Origin: Candidatus Altimarinota bacterium
GTDB lineage: Bacteria; Cyanobacteriota; Cyanobacteriia; Cyanobacteriales; Microcystaceae
Reading direction: 5' to 3'
DNA length: 33,012 bases
Assembly: GCA_012031035.1 (NCBI GenBank)
Contig: JAAUUT010000064.1
Span: 1 to 33,012 of the forward strand
In this document: positions 8,602-18,647 of the stretch, one piece after another
Position numbering within the stretch: the stretch's first letter is position 1
Layout of the letters: each line of letters starts with the position of its first letter
Translations under genes and position numbers: made by a program
The notes under the pieces: model-generated
Database searches by the model: none
The model's input: only the letters and a program-made list of their open reading frames with translations
Told to the model about the DNA's origin: nothing

Positions 8602-8752
8602 ACAATGTCTTTAAGTTTGTTGGATTGCAAGAAAATCAATAGAATCCCAACAACAAAACGGCGATCTATATTTCTACCGAAGGCAATATTCCCTTACCCG
8701 CACAGAAAGCTGGAAGGTTAGTATAAGAGGGAAAATAATACCAAGTAGTCAC

Positions 8753-8819
8753 ACAAAATAAATTACCTACTGAATCAAAAAAACAGTCAACAGGATCGAT
8801 AATGTGTAATTAATTTTGT
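8753..8819. repeat. 67-bp inverted-repeat element, possible MITE
   Basis: ACAAAATAAATTAC at 8753-8766 pairs with GTAATTAATTTTGT at 8806-8819 (13 of 14). The arm is nearly the same as the sequence at 1487-1499 next to the possible IS630 remnant, which suggests a miniature element sharing that IS's ends. Confidence 0.4.
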
Positions 8820-9010
8820 TCGATTCCTTACTATTTTTTTATTGTTAGTTTTTATTTTAGATTTACTACTCAATATAAAAGCTTATCGTTTGCGCGATCG
8901 TTTGAGGATAGATTGCTATTCAATGTTTTGTTTTGTTAATTCGATCGAGCTTATTATTGTTATTATTAAACTCTTCTTTTATGAAATTACAAGCAATATT
9001 TAATGAGTTT

Positions 9011-9040
9011 TTTAAACTAAATTTAATATTAAATTAAACT
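9011..9040 (+). promoter_or_regulatory. Pho box (candidate SphR/PhoB site) of the pst operon
   Basis: Three 8-bp units, TTTAAACT (9011-9018), TTTAATAT (9022-9029) and ATTAAACT (9033-9040), are separated by 3-bp spacers, an exact 11-bp period. This matches the known layout of cyanobacterial Pho boxes (repeats close to YTTAAYYW with 3-bp spacers); the first two units each fit at 7 of 8 positions. It lies about 130 bp before the pstS start, so phosphate-starvation control is likely. Confidence 0.65.
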
Positions 9041-9173
9041 ATTTATAAAGTATTTGTGCAAATCCAATAATAAAAAAATATATTTATAAAAAAAGCAATT
9101 TTTAAATAAAATAAAGAACGAAAATTAGGATAAATTTTCGCTATCCCAATCAAAAATTGCCAAGCTCAAAATT

Positions 9174-10199
9174 ATGCTGACTAAAAGAACAACCTTTAGA
9201 GGGAATCGTTGGTTGGTCATGAGTGCTTTAGCCGTTTTTACTGCTACTTTAACTCTGGCAATACCTGCGGTATACTCTCAAAGCCAAGCGACTATTAAAG
9301 TTGATGGTTCTAGTACTGTTTATCCGATTACTGAAGCAGTTGCCGAAGATTTTCAAGCGACTGGAGGAGGCGAGCGAGTAACGGTTGGACTTTCTGGAAC
9401 GGGTGGCGGATTCAAAAAATTCTGTGCTGGAGAAACAGACATCTCCAATGCTTCTCGACCGATTAAAGATGAAGAAATACAAGCTTGTAAAGCGGCTGGC
9501 ATCAACTATATCGAATTACCAGTTGCTTATGATGCTCTGACGGTTGTTGTCAACCCACAAAACAACTGGATTAGCAGCATGACAGTTGCCGAACTCAAAA
9601 AACTGTGGGAACCTGCTGCGCAAGGAAAGATTACTAACTGGAGTCAAGTTCGTTCGGGTTGGCCGAATGCTCCTATTAAACTATTCGGGCCTGGTGCAGA
9701 TTCCGGTACCTTTGACTACTTTACTGATGCAATTGTAGGCGAAGAAGGTGCGAGCAGAACCGATTATCTACCTAGCGAAGACGACAACGTTCTCGTTCAA
9801 GGGGTTTCTCGCGATAAAAATGCACTTGGCTACTTTGGCTTTGCCTATTACGAAGCTAACAAAGATAAATTGAAGTCTATTGGGATTGATGGTGGCAAAG
9901 GTGCAGTAATGCCTTCTGCTGCTGCCGTGCAGAATGGAACCTATCAACCCTTATCTCGACCTCTCTTTATCTACGTAAGCTCTAAAGCCGCTCAACGTCC
10001 TGAAGTGAAGAAGTTTGTCGAATTCTTTATGACTCAGGGTGCGAGCTTGGTTCAAGAAGTTGGCTATGTTCCGCTACCCGCTCAAGCTTATCAATTAGCA
10101 ATGAAAAATTTCAACAGCAACAAAATGGGTAGCATCTTTGCCGGACGGGAGACAGTAGGAGTTAGAATCGAACAACTGCTGCAATTAGAAGCAAGATAA
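9174..10199 (+). CDS. pstS: Phosphate ABC transporter substrate-binding protein PstS/SphX
   Basis: The 341-aa periplasmic phosphate receptor starts with a signal peptide (basic N-terminus, then [23 protein letters not shown], likely cleaved near residue 36). The phosphate-binding motifs of the family are present: [42 protein letters not shown] and [10 protein letters not shown]. The C-terminal half includes VVNPQNNW and [11 protein letters not shown]. The long form of the GGFKKF loop resembles cyanobacterial SphX as well as PstS, so it may be the SphX subgroup. It is the first gene of pstSCAB and lies behind a Pho box. A repeat-built hairpin follows its stop codon and may hold the membrane genes at a lower level. 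ATG at 9174 gives the normal length. Confidence 0.95.
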   Translation: MLTKRTTFRGNRWLVMSALAVFTATLTLAIPAVYSQSQATIKVDGSSTVYPITEAVAEDFQATGGGERVTVGLSGTGGGFKKFCAGETDISNASRPIKDEEIQACKAAGINYIELPVAYDALTVVVNPQNNWISSMTVAELKKLWEPAAQGKITNWSQVRSGWPNAPIKLFGPGADSGTFDYFTDAIVGEEGASRTDYLPSEDDNVLVQGVSRDKNALGYFGFAYYEANKDKLKSIGIDGGKGAVMPSAAAVQNGTYQPLSRPLFIYVSSKAAQRPEVKKFVEFFMTQGASLVQEVGYVPLPAQAYQLAMKNFNSNKMGSIFAGRETVGVRIEQLLQLEAR

Positions 10200-10205
10200 T
10201 TGAGA

Positions 10206-10255
10206 CAGTGACCAGTGACCAGTGAAGTATTTTGCTAACTGATAACTGGTCACTG
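10206..10255 (+). repeat. Heptad repeats forming a hairpin between pstS and pstC
   Basis: CAGTGAC is repeated at 10206 and 10213, with CAGTGA at 10220. ACTGGTCACTG (10245-10255) is complementary to CAGTGACCAGT at 10206-10216 and, equally, at 10213-10223, so two alternative stems are possible. There is no T-run, so it is not a typical terminator. In abundance-biased transporter operons such hairpins commonly protect the receptor mRNA. Confidence 0.65.
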
Positions 10256-10280
10256 AGAAGGTTAGTGGAGAGCGAAAAAG

Positions 10281-11210
10281 ATGACGGAAAGATCTCTGCA
10301 AGCAGCTAAAGCCAAATGGTCTTCTAAAAAGCTAGTACGAAGCTGGAGAGAAGGGATAATAGAGTTTGTCTTGTTTTTAGCTGCATTTTCTGCGATCGCG
10401 ACTACAATTGGCATTCTCTATATTCTAATTAGCGAGTCTGTAGGCTTTTTTGAGCAAGTTTCTATCGTCGAATTTTTGACCGATACCGAATGGACTCCTT
10501 TATTTGCCGAACCTCGCTACGGAATTTTACCCCTACTGTCGGGAACGCTAGTAACTACCGCAGTGGCGATGATAGTTGCCATACCGTTAGGGACGATTGC
10601 AGCAATCTACTTGAGCGAGTTTGCCTCTGCGCGATCGCGCGAAGTCTTTAAACCCATTTTAGAATTGTTAGCAGCAATTCCCACCGTCGTCTACGGTTAT
10701 TTTGCCCTCCTAGTCGTCACGCCGCTATTACAACAAATTTTTCCCGATTTACCTGGGTTTAATATGCTTAGTGCGGGGTTGGTAATGGGATTGATGACGC
10801 TTCCTTTAATTAGTTCGATTAGCGAAGATGCCATGCGTTCGGTTCCTGTAGGACTGCGAGAAGGGTCTTATGCAATGGGAGCAACTCGATTGCAAACCTC
10901 TCTACGAGTCGTCTTGCCATCCGCGATTTCGGGGATTAGTGCCGCCTATATTTTAGGAATTTCTCGCGCTTTAGGTCAAACGATGATTGTTGCGATCGCA
11001 GCAGGCTTACAACCCAATCTCACCTGGAACCCATTCGACCAAGCTGCTACTATTACAGCTTACATCGTACAGGTCAGTCTGGGCGATTTACCTCATGGCA
11101 GTCTGGAATATCAAACGATTTTCGCGGCTGGTTTGACGTTAGTTGTGATGACGCTAGTTCTGAACATCATCGGTTATTTTCTGACGAAGCGCTATCGAGA
11201 AATCTATTGA
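10281..11210 (+). CDS. pstC: Phosphate ABC transporter permease PstC
   Basis: The 309-aa integral membrane subunit has about six TM helices; the first is near residues 30-52. Family markers are GILPLLSGTLVTTAVAMIVAIPLGTIAAIYLSE, AAIPTVVYGYFAL (the conserved IPTVVYG turn), and the EAA cytoplasmic loop DAMRSVPVGLREGSYAMGATRLQTSLRVVLP, which contacts PstB. It pairs with PstA to form the phosphate channel. It starts 81 bases after pstS across a hairpin region, with GGAGAG about 10 bases before the ATG. The stop lies 5 bases before the pstA start, so the two are closely co-translated. Confidence 0.95.
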   Translation: MTERSLQAAKAKWSSKKLVRSWREGIIEFVLFLAAFSAIATTIGILYILISESVGFFEQVSIVEFLTDTEWTPLFAEPRYGILPLLSGTLVTTAVAMIVAIPLGTIAAIYLSEFASARSREVFKPILELLAAIPTVVYGYFALLVVTPLLQQIFPDLPGFNMLSAGLVMGLMTLPLISSISEDAMRSVPVGLREGSYAMGATRLQTSLRVVLPSAISGISAAYILGISRALGQTMIVAIAAGLQPNLTWNPFDQAATITAYIVQVSLGDLPHGSLEYQTIFAAGLTLVVMTLVLNIIGYFLTKRYREIY

Positions 11211-11215
11211 ATTAG

Positions 11216-12178
11216 ATGAATAATTTAGAGCAAATTCGAGCTAATGTTAGTCGCCGCCAAATAATTAATACAGCTTTTGGCATTATTGGCTTATTAATTA
11301 TTCTGGTATCTATCTTTATCCTACTGGCACTGGTAATCGATATGGCGATCGATGGTGCAGAACGCCTCAGACCAGAGTTTTTCACTTCCTTTCCCAGTCG
11401 CCGACCGACAAGAGCAGGCATTCTTTCTGCTTGGGTAGGGACGAGTTTGGTTATGTTAGTGACTACTGTAGCCACGATTCCTCTCGGTGTCGCGGCGGGG
11501 ATTTATCTAGAAGAGTATGCCCGAAAAAACTGGCTGTCTGCTTTAATCGAAATTAACGTAACTAACCTGGCAGGCGTTCCTTCGATAGTTTATGGTTTGT
11601 TAGCGCTTGGTTTATTCGTCTATGAATTTAACTTAGGAGAAAGCGTTTTATCGGCAGGATTAACGCTAACCCTCTTAATTCTCCCAGTAGTAATCGTGAC
11701 GACCCGCGAGGCAATTCGCGCTATTCCCAATAGCTTGCGAGAAGCAGCTTATGCAGTCGGAGCAAGTAAATGGCAAACGATCTGGGATCACACGCTTCCT
11801 TATTCATTTGGTAGTATTCTGACAGGTATCATCATCGGATTATCGCGGGCAATTGGTGAAACTGCTCCCGTCATTACTATCGGCGCTCTCACTTTTATTG
11901 CTTTCTTGCCCGATTCTCCCTTTAAAAGCGAATTTCCCTATATTTCCTTTGCTTGGCTGCAAGCACCGTTTACTGTCATGCCTATTCAAATGTTTAATTG
12001 GGTATCGCGTCCCGACATTGAATTTCAGAAGAATGCCGCAGCAGCAGGCGTGGTGCTGATTGCCATGACGCTTGTTATGAATGGTATTGCTATTTATCTT
12101 CGCTATCGCTTCCGCAAAAATCTCAATGGTAGAACAAAATCTCGAACCAGAATTCAATCCTATGGCAATCGTGCCTAA
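11216..12178 (+). CDS. pstA: Phosphate ABC transporter permease PstA
   Basis: The 320-aa partner permease has the PstA markers [54 protein letters not shown], and the EAA loop [31 protein letters not shown]. About six TM helices are visible. The coding sequence overlaps the start of pstB by 53 bases if pstB begins at 12126, which suggests coupled translation. The C-terminal tail [21 protein letters not shown] is basic and lies in this overlap. Position and order (S-C-A-B) are as in other bacteria. Confidence 0.95.
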   Translation: MNNLEQIRANVSRRQIINTAFGIIGLLIILVSIFILLALVIDMAIDGAERLRPEFFTSFPSRRPTRAGILSAWVGTSLVMLVTTVATIPLGVAAGIYLEEYARKNWLSALIEINVTNLAGVPSIVYGLLALGLFVYEFNLGESVLSAGLTLTLLILPVVIVTTREAIRAIPNSLREAAYAVGASKWQTIWDHTLPYSFGSILTGIIIGLSRAIGETAPVITIGALTFIAFLPDSPFKSEFPYISFAWLQAPFTVMPIQMFNWVSRPDIEFQKNAAAAGVVLIAMTLVMNGIAIYLRYRFRKNLNGRTKSRTRIQSYGNRA

Positions 12179-12923
12179 AGCCAAGGTCGTTAACCTCAAT
12201 TTTTATTATGGTTCGTTTCACGCTCTCAAAAATATTAATTTGACTGTTCCAGAAAAACGAGTGACGGCATTAATCGGGCCGTCTGGATGCGGGAAAACGA
12301 CGTTATTGAGATGTTTTAATAGAATGCACGATCTCTACCCCAATAATCGCTACGAGGGAGAGATTGTGATGGATTCAATTAATATTCTCGGCCGTCAGGT
12401 CGATCCTATAGAAGTAAGAATGCGGATTAGTATGGTATTCCAAAAACCCAATCCTTTTCCCAAATCTATCTATGAAAACGTTGCTTACGGTCTGCGCGTG
12501 AGAGGCGAAAGAAAGCGCCTGCTAATGGATGAAAAAGTTGAAGATGCGCTCAAAGGAGCGGCTTTATGGGATGAAGTGAAAGATCGCTTGCACGAATCGG
12601 CTTATAATCTTTCTGGCGGTCAGCAACAACGCTTGTGCATTGCTCGCGCTTTAGTTACTGAACCTGAAATCGTTCTTTTTGACGAACCTACGTCAGCTTT
12701 AGATCCCATCGCGACGGCTAGTATAGAAGAATTAATGAGCGAACTAAAAAAACGAGTGACGATCGCAATTGTTACTCATAGTATGCAACAAGCTGCCCGA
12801 TTGTCCGACTACACTGCATTTATGTACTTGGGCGAACTGTTAGAGTTTAATCAGACTTCAATTATGTTCTCTCAACCCGCTCGCCAACAAACGAAAGATT
12901 ACGTCAGCGGTAAGATTGGTTAA
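12126..12923 (+). CDS. pstB: Phosphate ABC transporter ATP-binding protein PstB
   Basis: The 265-aa ATPase has Walker A GPSGCGKT (51-58), Q-loop [10 protein letters not shown] (103-112), signature LSGGQQQ (162-168), Walker B VLFDEP (183-188) and the H-loop [15 protein letters not shown] and [11 protein letters not shown] are characteristic of PstB. Three in-frame starts are possible: ATG 12081 (residues would be hydrophobic and lie deep in pstA), ATG 12126 (chosen), and ATG 12162 (MAIVPKAK, which overlaps pstA by only 17 bases). None has a clear Shine-Dalgarno sequence, so 12162 remains possible. Only one pstB is present and no phoU follows. Confidence 0.93.
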   Translation: MVEQNLEPEFNPMAIVPKAKVVNLNFYYGSFHALKNINLTVPEKRVTALIGPSGCGKTTLLRCFNRMHDLYPNNRYEGEIVMDSINILGRQVDPIEVRMRISMVFQKPNPFPKSIYENVAYGLRVRGERKRLLMDEKVEDALKGAALWDEVKDRLHESAYNLSGGQQQRLCIARALVTEPEIVLFDEPTSALDPIATASIEELMSELKKRVTIAIVTHSMQQAARLSDYTAFMYLGELLEFNQTSIMFSQPARQQTKDYVSGKIG

Positions 12924-13098
12924 GGAAACTTACACTTGGCTTTTTCCTATAACTATACATTGGGGGATTTCCGGCGTTGAAGAAGTTAAAAAATAATAAC
13001 TCGTTTGGCAAGATTTTAAGTGAAACGGCGTTGAAAACGAGAGTCGAAGTGATGTTTTTTTTGTTGATTGCAATCTCGACAAAGTGTTTGTAAGTTAC

Positions 13099-13952
13099 TA
13101 AGTAGGTGGGCATAATTAAACGAACAACATTAAACTATTTTTCTCCAGATTTTACCGAAGAGAAGTTGTTAGTTAATTAAAGCGAAATCGTTGACATATA
13201 TAACTGTTTTTTTGGCTTCTTTCTTCAATTCCCTCTATCACTGCCTGGGCTAAGTCATATTCATCCTCAAACATTCTTCCGGCTAATTCATGAGTTTTTA
13301 ATTGATGCCATTCGGGTTCAATCTGATTGAGTTCAGGACTATAGGAAGACAGAAAGAAAAACTCTAATCCTTTCTCTCTCCATTCGGGTTCTTTTGGCTT
13401 AACTTTTTGACTTTTGTGGACTGAATAATTATCTTGAATAATCACAGTTATTTCTCCGGTTTTTTGCAGATGTTCTTGCGCTTTATCTGCCTGCCAGTCC
13501 ATGATTTTTATGTAAGTATCACTCTTGACTCCCCCTAAAACTAATCCATATTCAAAACACTTATTTTTTTCAAAAATTCCAATGATACTTAGTCTTCTTC
13601 CTCGATTTTTTGTCTGTTTTATCTCTTTTTGACTTCTTCTTGTTCTTCCCGAACGCGGCGCATCAAATAATCCTTCTTTTTCTTGAGAAAACCAACGAGC
13701 TATTGTACGTCTTACTGTGGCAGGCGCACAATTCAATTCAAGAGCTATTTGTTCGACTTTCCATCCCCGGTCGCTTAGTTTTAGCACTTCTATTCGAGTT
13801 TTAGTTCTTTTAGTGGTTTTAACTTGATTGCTTAGAAAATAAAGCTGCTGCTTTTCTTCTTCTGTTAGTCGAATTCTTAAAGCTCTTGGCATTGTTTTTT
13901 TCTTGGTTTTTCTAAAGTTCCTATTTTAACTTTATTTTTGACCACCTACTTA
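13099..13952 (-). mobile_element. IS630-family element, 854 bp, internally deleted
   Basis: The ends are TAAGTAGGTGGGCA (from 13099) and, reverse-complemented, TAAGTAGGTGGTCA (ending 13952), an inverted repeat bordered by the TA target typical of IS630/Tc1. It sits inside the HNH gene, whose frame is restored when it is removed. Intact relatives are about 1.1-1.2 kb; the shorter length matches a deletion within the transposase gene. Confidence 0.85.
13173..13892 (-). CDS. IS630-family transposase with internal deletion (inactive)
   Basis: The 239-aa frame carries the N-terminal helix-turn-helix region (LTEEEKQQLYFL...GWKVEQIALELNCAPATVRRTIARWF) and the C-terminal catalytic half: IIQDNYSVHKS with D154, and SYSPELNQIEPEWHQLKTHELAG with E192. 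Family members are about 340-350 aa; roughly 100 residues are missing after about residue 86 (SGRTRR|SQKEIKQ). The lost part includes the first catalytic Asp (the 'DESGF' region). The deletion is in frame, so a shortened protein could still bind DNA but should not cut it. It might act as an inhibitor or be moved by a full-length relative. Confidence 0.85.
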   Translation of the reverse strand: MPRALRIRLTEEEKQQLYFLSNQVKTTKRTKTRIEVLKLSDRGWKVEQIALELNCAPATVRRTIARWFSQEKEGLFDAPRSGRTRRSQKEIKQTKNRGRRLSIIGIFEKNKCFEYGLVLGGVKSDTYIKIMDWQADKAQEHLQKTGEITVIIQDNYSVHKSQKVKPKEPEWREKGLEFFFLSSYSPELNQIEPEWHQLKTHELAGRMFEDEYDLAQAVIEGIEERSQKNSYICQRFRFN

Positions 13953-14151
13953 ATATCGTTGCTTCCACCTTTTGCGATCGGAATAATATGGTCGATATTT
14001 AAGATAGTTTGTTGGTTAGTTTTACCACAACTTTTACATTGATAATTATCTCGCTCCAATACATATTTTTTGACTTCTGGAGGGATTGGGATTCGAGGGG
14101 TTTTAGACATTTTTTTGCTCGCACAGAGACACAGAGGAGAGTTAACAAGTT

Positions 14152-14592
14152 TTATAAAATTGTTTTACGGATGTCGTCCAAAGGGGATTCTGATTGAATT
14201 TCTTCTGGTTCATCAGGACAAAATTCTACTGTTACTTTAACTCTTACTTTCCCCTTCTTCCAGTTTGTTGCTCCAAGATGAAGAACTTCACAATTTTTTC
14301 CTTCATACAACCATTGTTTTCTTCCTGACACCCAATTTTCATGTTGTTTTTTCTGCCAGTCATGGGGAGATATATGTAAAAGTTTAAACTTTATCTGTTG
14401 AAGTAAATCTCCTAGTTTGAGCATTGGAATTTCAACGAAAAACTTTTCGGGATCTCCTCCTAAATTAATTACATCATTTTCGCAATCTAATTCATGATAT
14501 TTGTCGTCCATTTCAACCTCATTGATTGTCAAAGATACAAAACTATCTTTTTGTCCTATGGCATCTAATATTTTTTTAGGTTTAATATCCAT
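14152..14592 (-). CDS. KGK-domain protein
   Basis: The 146-aa protein has the cyanobacterial KGK domain at its C-terminal half: [20 protein letters not shown] (about residues 98-117) with the name-giving KGK, followed by [14 protein letters not shown]. The N-terminal part ([22 protein letters not shown]) and the middle helix [16 protein letters not shown] are soluble. The function of KGK proteins is not known to me. It lies 41 bases upstream of the HNH gene on the same strand and just downstream of a GGTGCG/CGCACC hairpin repeat at 14629-14654. No membrane segments or signal peptide are visible. Confidence 0.75.
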   Translation of the reverse strand: MDIKPKKILDAIGQKDSFVSLTINEVEMDDKYHELDCENDVINLGGDPEKFFVEIPMLKLGDLLQQIKFKLLHISPHDWQKKQHENWVSGRKQWLYEGKNCEVLHLGATNWKKGKVRVKVTVEFCPDEPEEIQSESPLDDIRKTIL

Positions 14593-14628
14593 TTTTTCCT
14601 CTCTTGAATCATTATAGTTTTTGGAAGA

Positions 14629-14654
14629 GGTGCGTTACATTAAGTTGGCGCACC
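14629..14654. repeat. GGTGCG/CGCACC hairpin repeat
   Basis: GGTGCG (14629-14634) and CGCACC (14649-14654) are complementary and followed by CTACATTGA. A related hairpin followed by CCTACATT lies at 32582-32600. Such 'GGTGCG...CGCACCCTAC' units are common dispersed repeats in cyanobacteria. It lies just past the dynamin gene's stop codon and might also act in termination. Confidence 0.55.
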
Positions 14655-14669
14655 CTACATTGAATGAAA

Positions 14670-17132
14670 TTAGATAAGATTTGTCATTTCAAGATTAGAT
14701 TCAGAAGGAGTGCCATTTTCTGAAATAGAATGACTGTCAGTTGTAATAAATTCACCGATCGCGATCGCGGGTAATTGATGTTCGTAAACTTGCATTGCTT
14801 GCAAACAAGAATTAATTCCTGAAACAGCTAGATTATATTGCTGAATTTTTTGATGAATCTCACTTTTTAGCCGTGCATTTCGGTCGATCTTCTCTTGCGC
14901 TTCTTGTTCTAAGGTTTGCTCTAAATATTTACGCGCTTTGTCGTATTGTTGCAAAATATCATCGGCTTGTTTTTCTGACATGGGTAGCAGTTGAGTTTTG
15001 AGGGTTTGATTGATAGTTTGTCGAAAGTTTTGGCGGATAGTTGTCGATACTTTGGGTTCAAAATCTAGCTTGAGTAATTGACGAATTGCAGGTTCTGCTT
15101 TTACCATACTTTCACAATCGTATCCTTGAGAGGTTTGTTGTAGGGTTTGGCGAAACTGATAGATAGAAAAGGTTCCTTCATCATAAAAACGCGGACTTTC
15201 TCGAACATAGCGATCGCATTCTGTTCTCGCTTCACTTACTAAGGCATGAATGAGCTTTTCTTCTAATTGTTTTAGTTGGTTTTCTATCCCGCCATCATTA
15301 CCTAATAAGCGATACAATTTACGATAATATTCCGATTGACGAACTCGATCTAACAAACGCTTACAACAGCTAGCAACTAAATGGGTTGCAGCTTCGGTTA
15401 AGACATCTTCTAATTCATTGGCGAGGTAATATAATGCTTCAACTAAGACAGCAATTAATGGTGCGGTAGCGTTGCGAGGATGGCTTAAGGTTGCGCGACT
15501 ATAAGCATTAGCAACTGAGAAGGTTTGTAGCAACTCATCTAAACGACTGACCATTCTTGCTTTTAGTTTTTGAAAGTCTTCTTCAAAAGCAGAATCGTTA
15601 TTGACGACGATTTGATTGACTTCACTAGCAATATGTTGGCGAAAATCCGTTCCGACTTGTTGTAATTCTTGGTTGAGTCTCGTCAACTCCTGCGCTTTCA
15701 TCGATTCGATTTCGCGAGGTTGACTTTCTAATTCTCGATAGATTTCGAGGTAATGTTTGCGCAAACTAATACACAGTGGTTGTAAATCGTCTGCTAGGCT
15801 AGTAAATAGTTGAGGTCGTTTTTCTTCAATGAGATAGCGAGTAATAGCAGTCCGAAATTCTTCGATGCCGCTATCGACAATTAATTGTTCGATTAAAGGT
15901 ATTCCACATTCGCTAAGGATGCGGACGTAATTCTCGTTAGGAGTCTCATAGCTATTAACAGAAACTTTAAAATTTGTGCGCGTCAACTTCTTGGAATTAG
16001 CACAATAATTATTAAACTCGCTGACGAATTGCGGGGTTTCTTCCTCACTATCTAACCCTTTAACAGACTCAGCAAAAATAGAATCTAAACCAAAGCGATC
16101 GCCAAGACTGGTATGCTCGATCTGACTGCCATAAAATCCTAATAGTCCGCTTGTTTTATAAATCCGCGAACTATCTTGAAATTGCGATTGAATGAGACTT
16201 TCTAATCGCTGGCGCAGTTGCGTATTGTACCAAGTTTCATCGATGCGGTTGAAGACATAAAAAACGCGATCGCGTATGCTTAGATTAGCTCGCATTTTTT
16301 CCATTAAATCGGTTTCTTCTGTCGTCATATCTCCCGCCGCCGCAGGTTTGAGGACGCAAATTACCGCCGATGTGTCGGGATGTTCGATTTTGCGATAAGT
16401 TAGTTCTGCATCCTTCTTGACGGGTGCATCGATTCCTGGCATATCTACAAGCACGTTACCATCCTGTAACAGCGGATGATAGCAGTAATATTCCAACCGT
16501 TTGAGAACCGAACTATTGCTACCCCGACGCGCATAACTTGCCGCTTCTGTCAAGTTAGAAAAGTTAAATTGTTCCATCGAATAGGTAGCATGATTGACAG
16601 TATGAATGCGATCGCGATTACTCGTAAATCCTTCTAATAATAATTGCAAAGCATGAGCTTGTTTTGCGCGTTCTGACTTGCTTTCGCCGCCTTCAGAAGC
16701 GATAATCGCCTGACATTCCTTTTGAAGTTCCGCAAGGACGGGTAACTGATTGATATTAACTGGGGGAACTAATCCCAAACGCTGACAAAGTGCGATAATT
16801 TGTTCTCGAATTTCGGATTCACTTAAAAAGGTTAAAACGACTCTTTCGTTATCGGGTTCGGCATATTCGATATAACATTCGGTTCCTGTAGCGTGACCTT
16901 CTGCACTATAGAGTAATTCTCGTTCCAATAGCGCGTTAATCAACATCGATTTCCCCGCACTAAACGCGCCTGCAAAAACAATTTCAAACTTAGGAGAAAT
17001 CGCTTTCTTAAGAGAAGCTTCGATCGCAGTAGTATCTTGTTGCGATCGCAAGCTAGGTTCTTGTTGTAATAATTCTAATAAACTATTAACCTGCGAAGAT
17101 AAATTTTCGCATTGAGGCAGTAATTGGCTCAT
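14670..17132 (-). CDS. Bacterial dynamin-like GTPase
   Basis: The 820-aa protein is a dynamin-superfamily GTPase. G1 is GAFSAGKS (55-62), G2 lies in ATGTEC (81-86), G3 is DMPG (230-233) and G4 is NRID (295-298). A long helical region follows (about 420-800), with several coiled-coil stretches such as EPREIESMKAQELTRLNQELQQ. It resembles Nostoc BDLP, a membrane-remodelling GTPase, though at 820 aa it is longer. A short hydrophobic patch TAPLIAVLVEALYYLA near residue 560 could be the membrane-contact paddle. It is the only dynamin gene in the window, not the tandem pair often seen for such proteins. Probable role: membrane fission/fusion or membrane protection. Confidence 0.85.
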   Translation of the reverse strand: MSQLLPQCENLSSQVNSLLELLQQEPSLRSQQDTTAIEASLKKAISPKFEIVFAGAFSAGKSMLINALLERELLYSAEGHATGTECYIEYAEPDNERVVLTFLSESEIREQIIALCQRLGLVPPVNINQLPVLAELQKECQAIIASEGGESKSERAKQAHALQLLLEGFTSNRDRIHTVNHATYSMEQFNFSNLTEAASYARRGSNSSVLKRLEYYCYHPLLQDGNVLVDMPGIDAPVKKDAELTYRKIEHPDTSAVICVLKPAAAGDMTTEETDLMEKMRANLSIRDRVFYVFNRIDETWYNTQLRQRLESLIQSQFQDSSRIYKTSGLLGFYGSQIEHTSLGDRFGLDSIFAESVKGLDSEEETPQFVSEFNNYCANSKKLTRTNFKVSVNSYETPNENYVRILSECGIPLIEQLIVDSGIEEFRTAITRYLIEEKRPQLFTSLADDLQPLCISLRKHYLEIYRELESQPREIESMKAQELTRLNQELQQVGTDFRQHIASEVNQIVVNNDSAFEEDFQKLKARMVSRLDELLQTFSVANAYSRATLSHPRNATAPLIAVLVEALYYLANELEDVLTEAATHLVASCCKRLLDRVRQSEYYRKLYRLLGNDGGIENQLKQLEEKLIHALVSEARTECDRYVRESPRFYDEGTFSIYQFRQTLQQTSQGYDCESMVKAEPAIRQLLKLDFEPKVSTTIRQNFRQTINQTLKTQLLPMSEKQADDILQQYDKARKYLEQTLEQEAQEKIDRNARLKSEIHQKIQQYNLAVSGINSCLQAMQVYEHQLPAIAIGEFITTDSHSISENGTPSESNLEMTNLI

Positions 17133-17228
17133 AGGAAGGGAAAGATAAGGAGGAAGATTACCTTATCTATATTTCCCATTTCGCGATCGCTTTTATCAGG
17201 TATCAGTGAAGAAAAGGCAATAGGAAAT

Positions 17229-17310
17229 GGGGGAAAGGGGAAAGGGTAGCTTTCATGTATTTTTCTCCCAAGTCTACCTTGTCTCCCCGTCCCCCCGTCT
17301 CCCCTACTCC
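17229..17310. repeat. Dispersed G-rich/pyrimidine repeat between eno and the dynamin gene
   Basis: The stretch GGGGGAAAGGGGAAA, then CTTTCATGTATTTTTCTCCC (17250-17269), then CTACCTTGTCTCCCC. The same order of blocks recurs at 24265-24306, and the last part occurs inverted at 32496-32515. It sits between enolase and the dynamin gene. Confidence 0.6.
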
Positions 17311-17315
17311 CTGAC

Positions 17316-18613
<1,298 letters not shown>

Positions 18614-18647
18614 TCAGAACCTTCAAAACTAAGTTATTTAATATTCC

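Larger units (their letters stand above)
8386..9173. other. 788-bp intergenic region before pstS
   Basis: No gene of convincing length is seen. It holds an orphan hairpin terminator (8567-8601), a short inverted repeat (8753-8819), a very AT-rich stretch from about 8940 on, and Pho-box-like repeats (9011-9040). A small frame MSAIFVLPNKAIDVIRHKLNG (8526-8612) runs through the terminator hairpin and is probably not coding. Confidence 0.6.
13016..14110 (-). pseudogene. HNH endonuclease gene split by an IS630 insertion
   Basis: From ATG at 14110 the minus strand reads [19 protein letters not shown], then CKSCGK and the HNH centre [15 protein letters not shown], up to the IS at 13952. On the far side of the IS the same gene resumes (ISNLQTLCRDCNQQKK) and stops at 13016-13018. 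Removing the IS and one TA gives an uninterrupted 80-codon frame with both CxxC pairs (CKSC, CRDC) and the catalytic His pair. HNH proteins of this size are nucleases found in mobile elements and in the host genome; the target is unknown. As it stands the gene is broken. Confidence 0.85.

Noticed and set aside
8526..8612. A 28-aa protein before pstS
   Set aside because: The frame spans a perfect terminator hairpin and has no ribosome-binding site or homology that I recognise.
12904..13113. A 69-codon frame on the minus strand after pstB
   Set aside because: It overlaps the 3' part of the HNH gene in another frame and has no family features.
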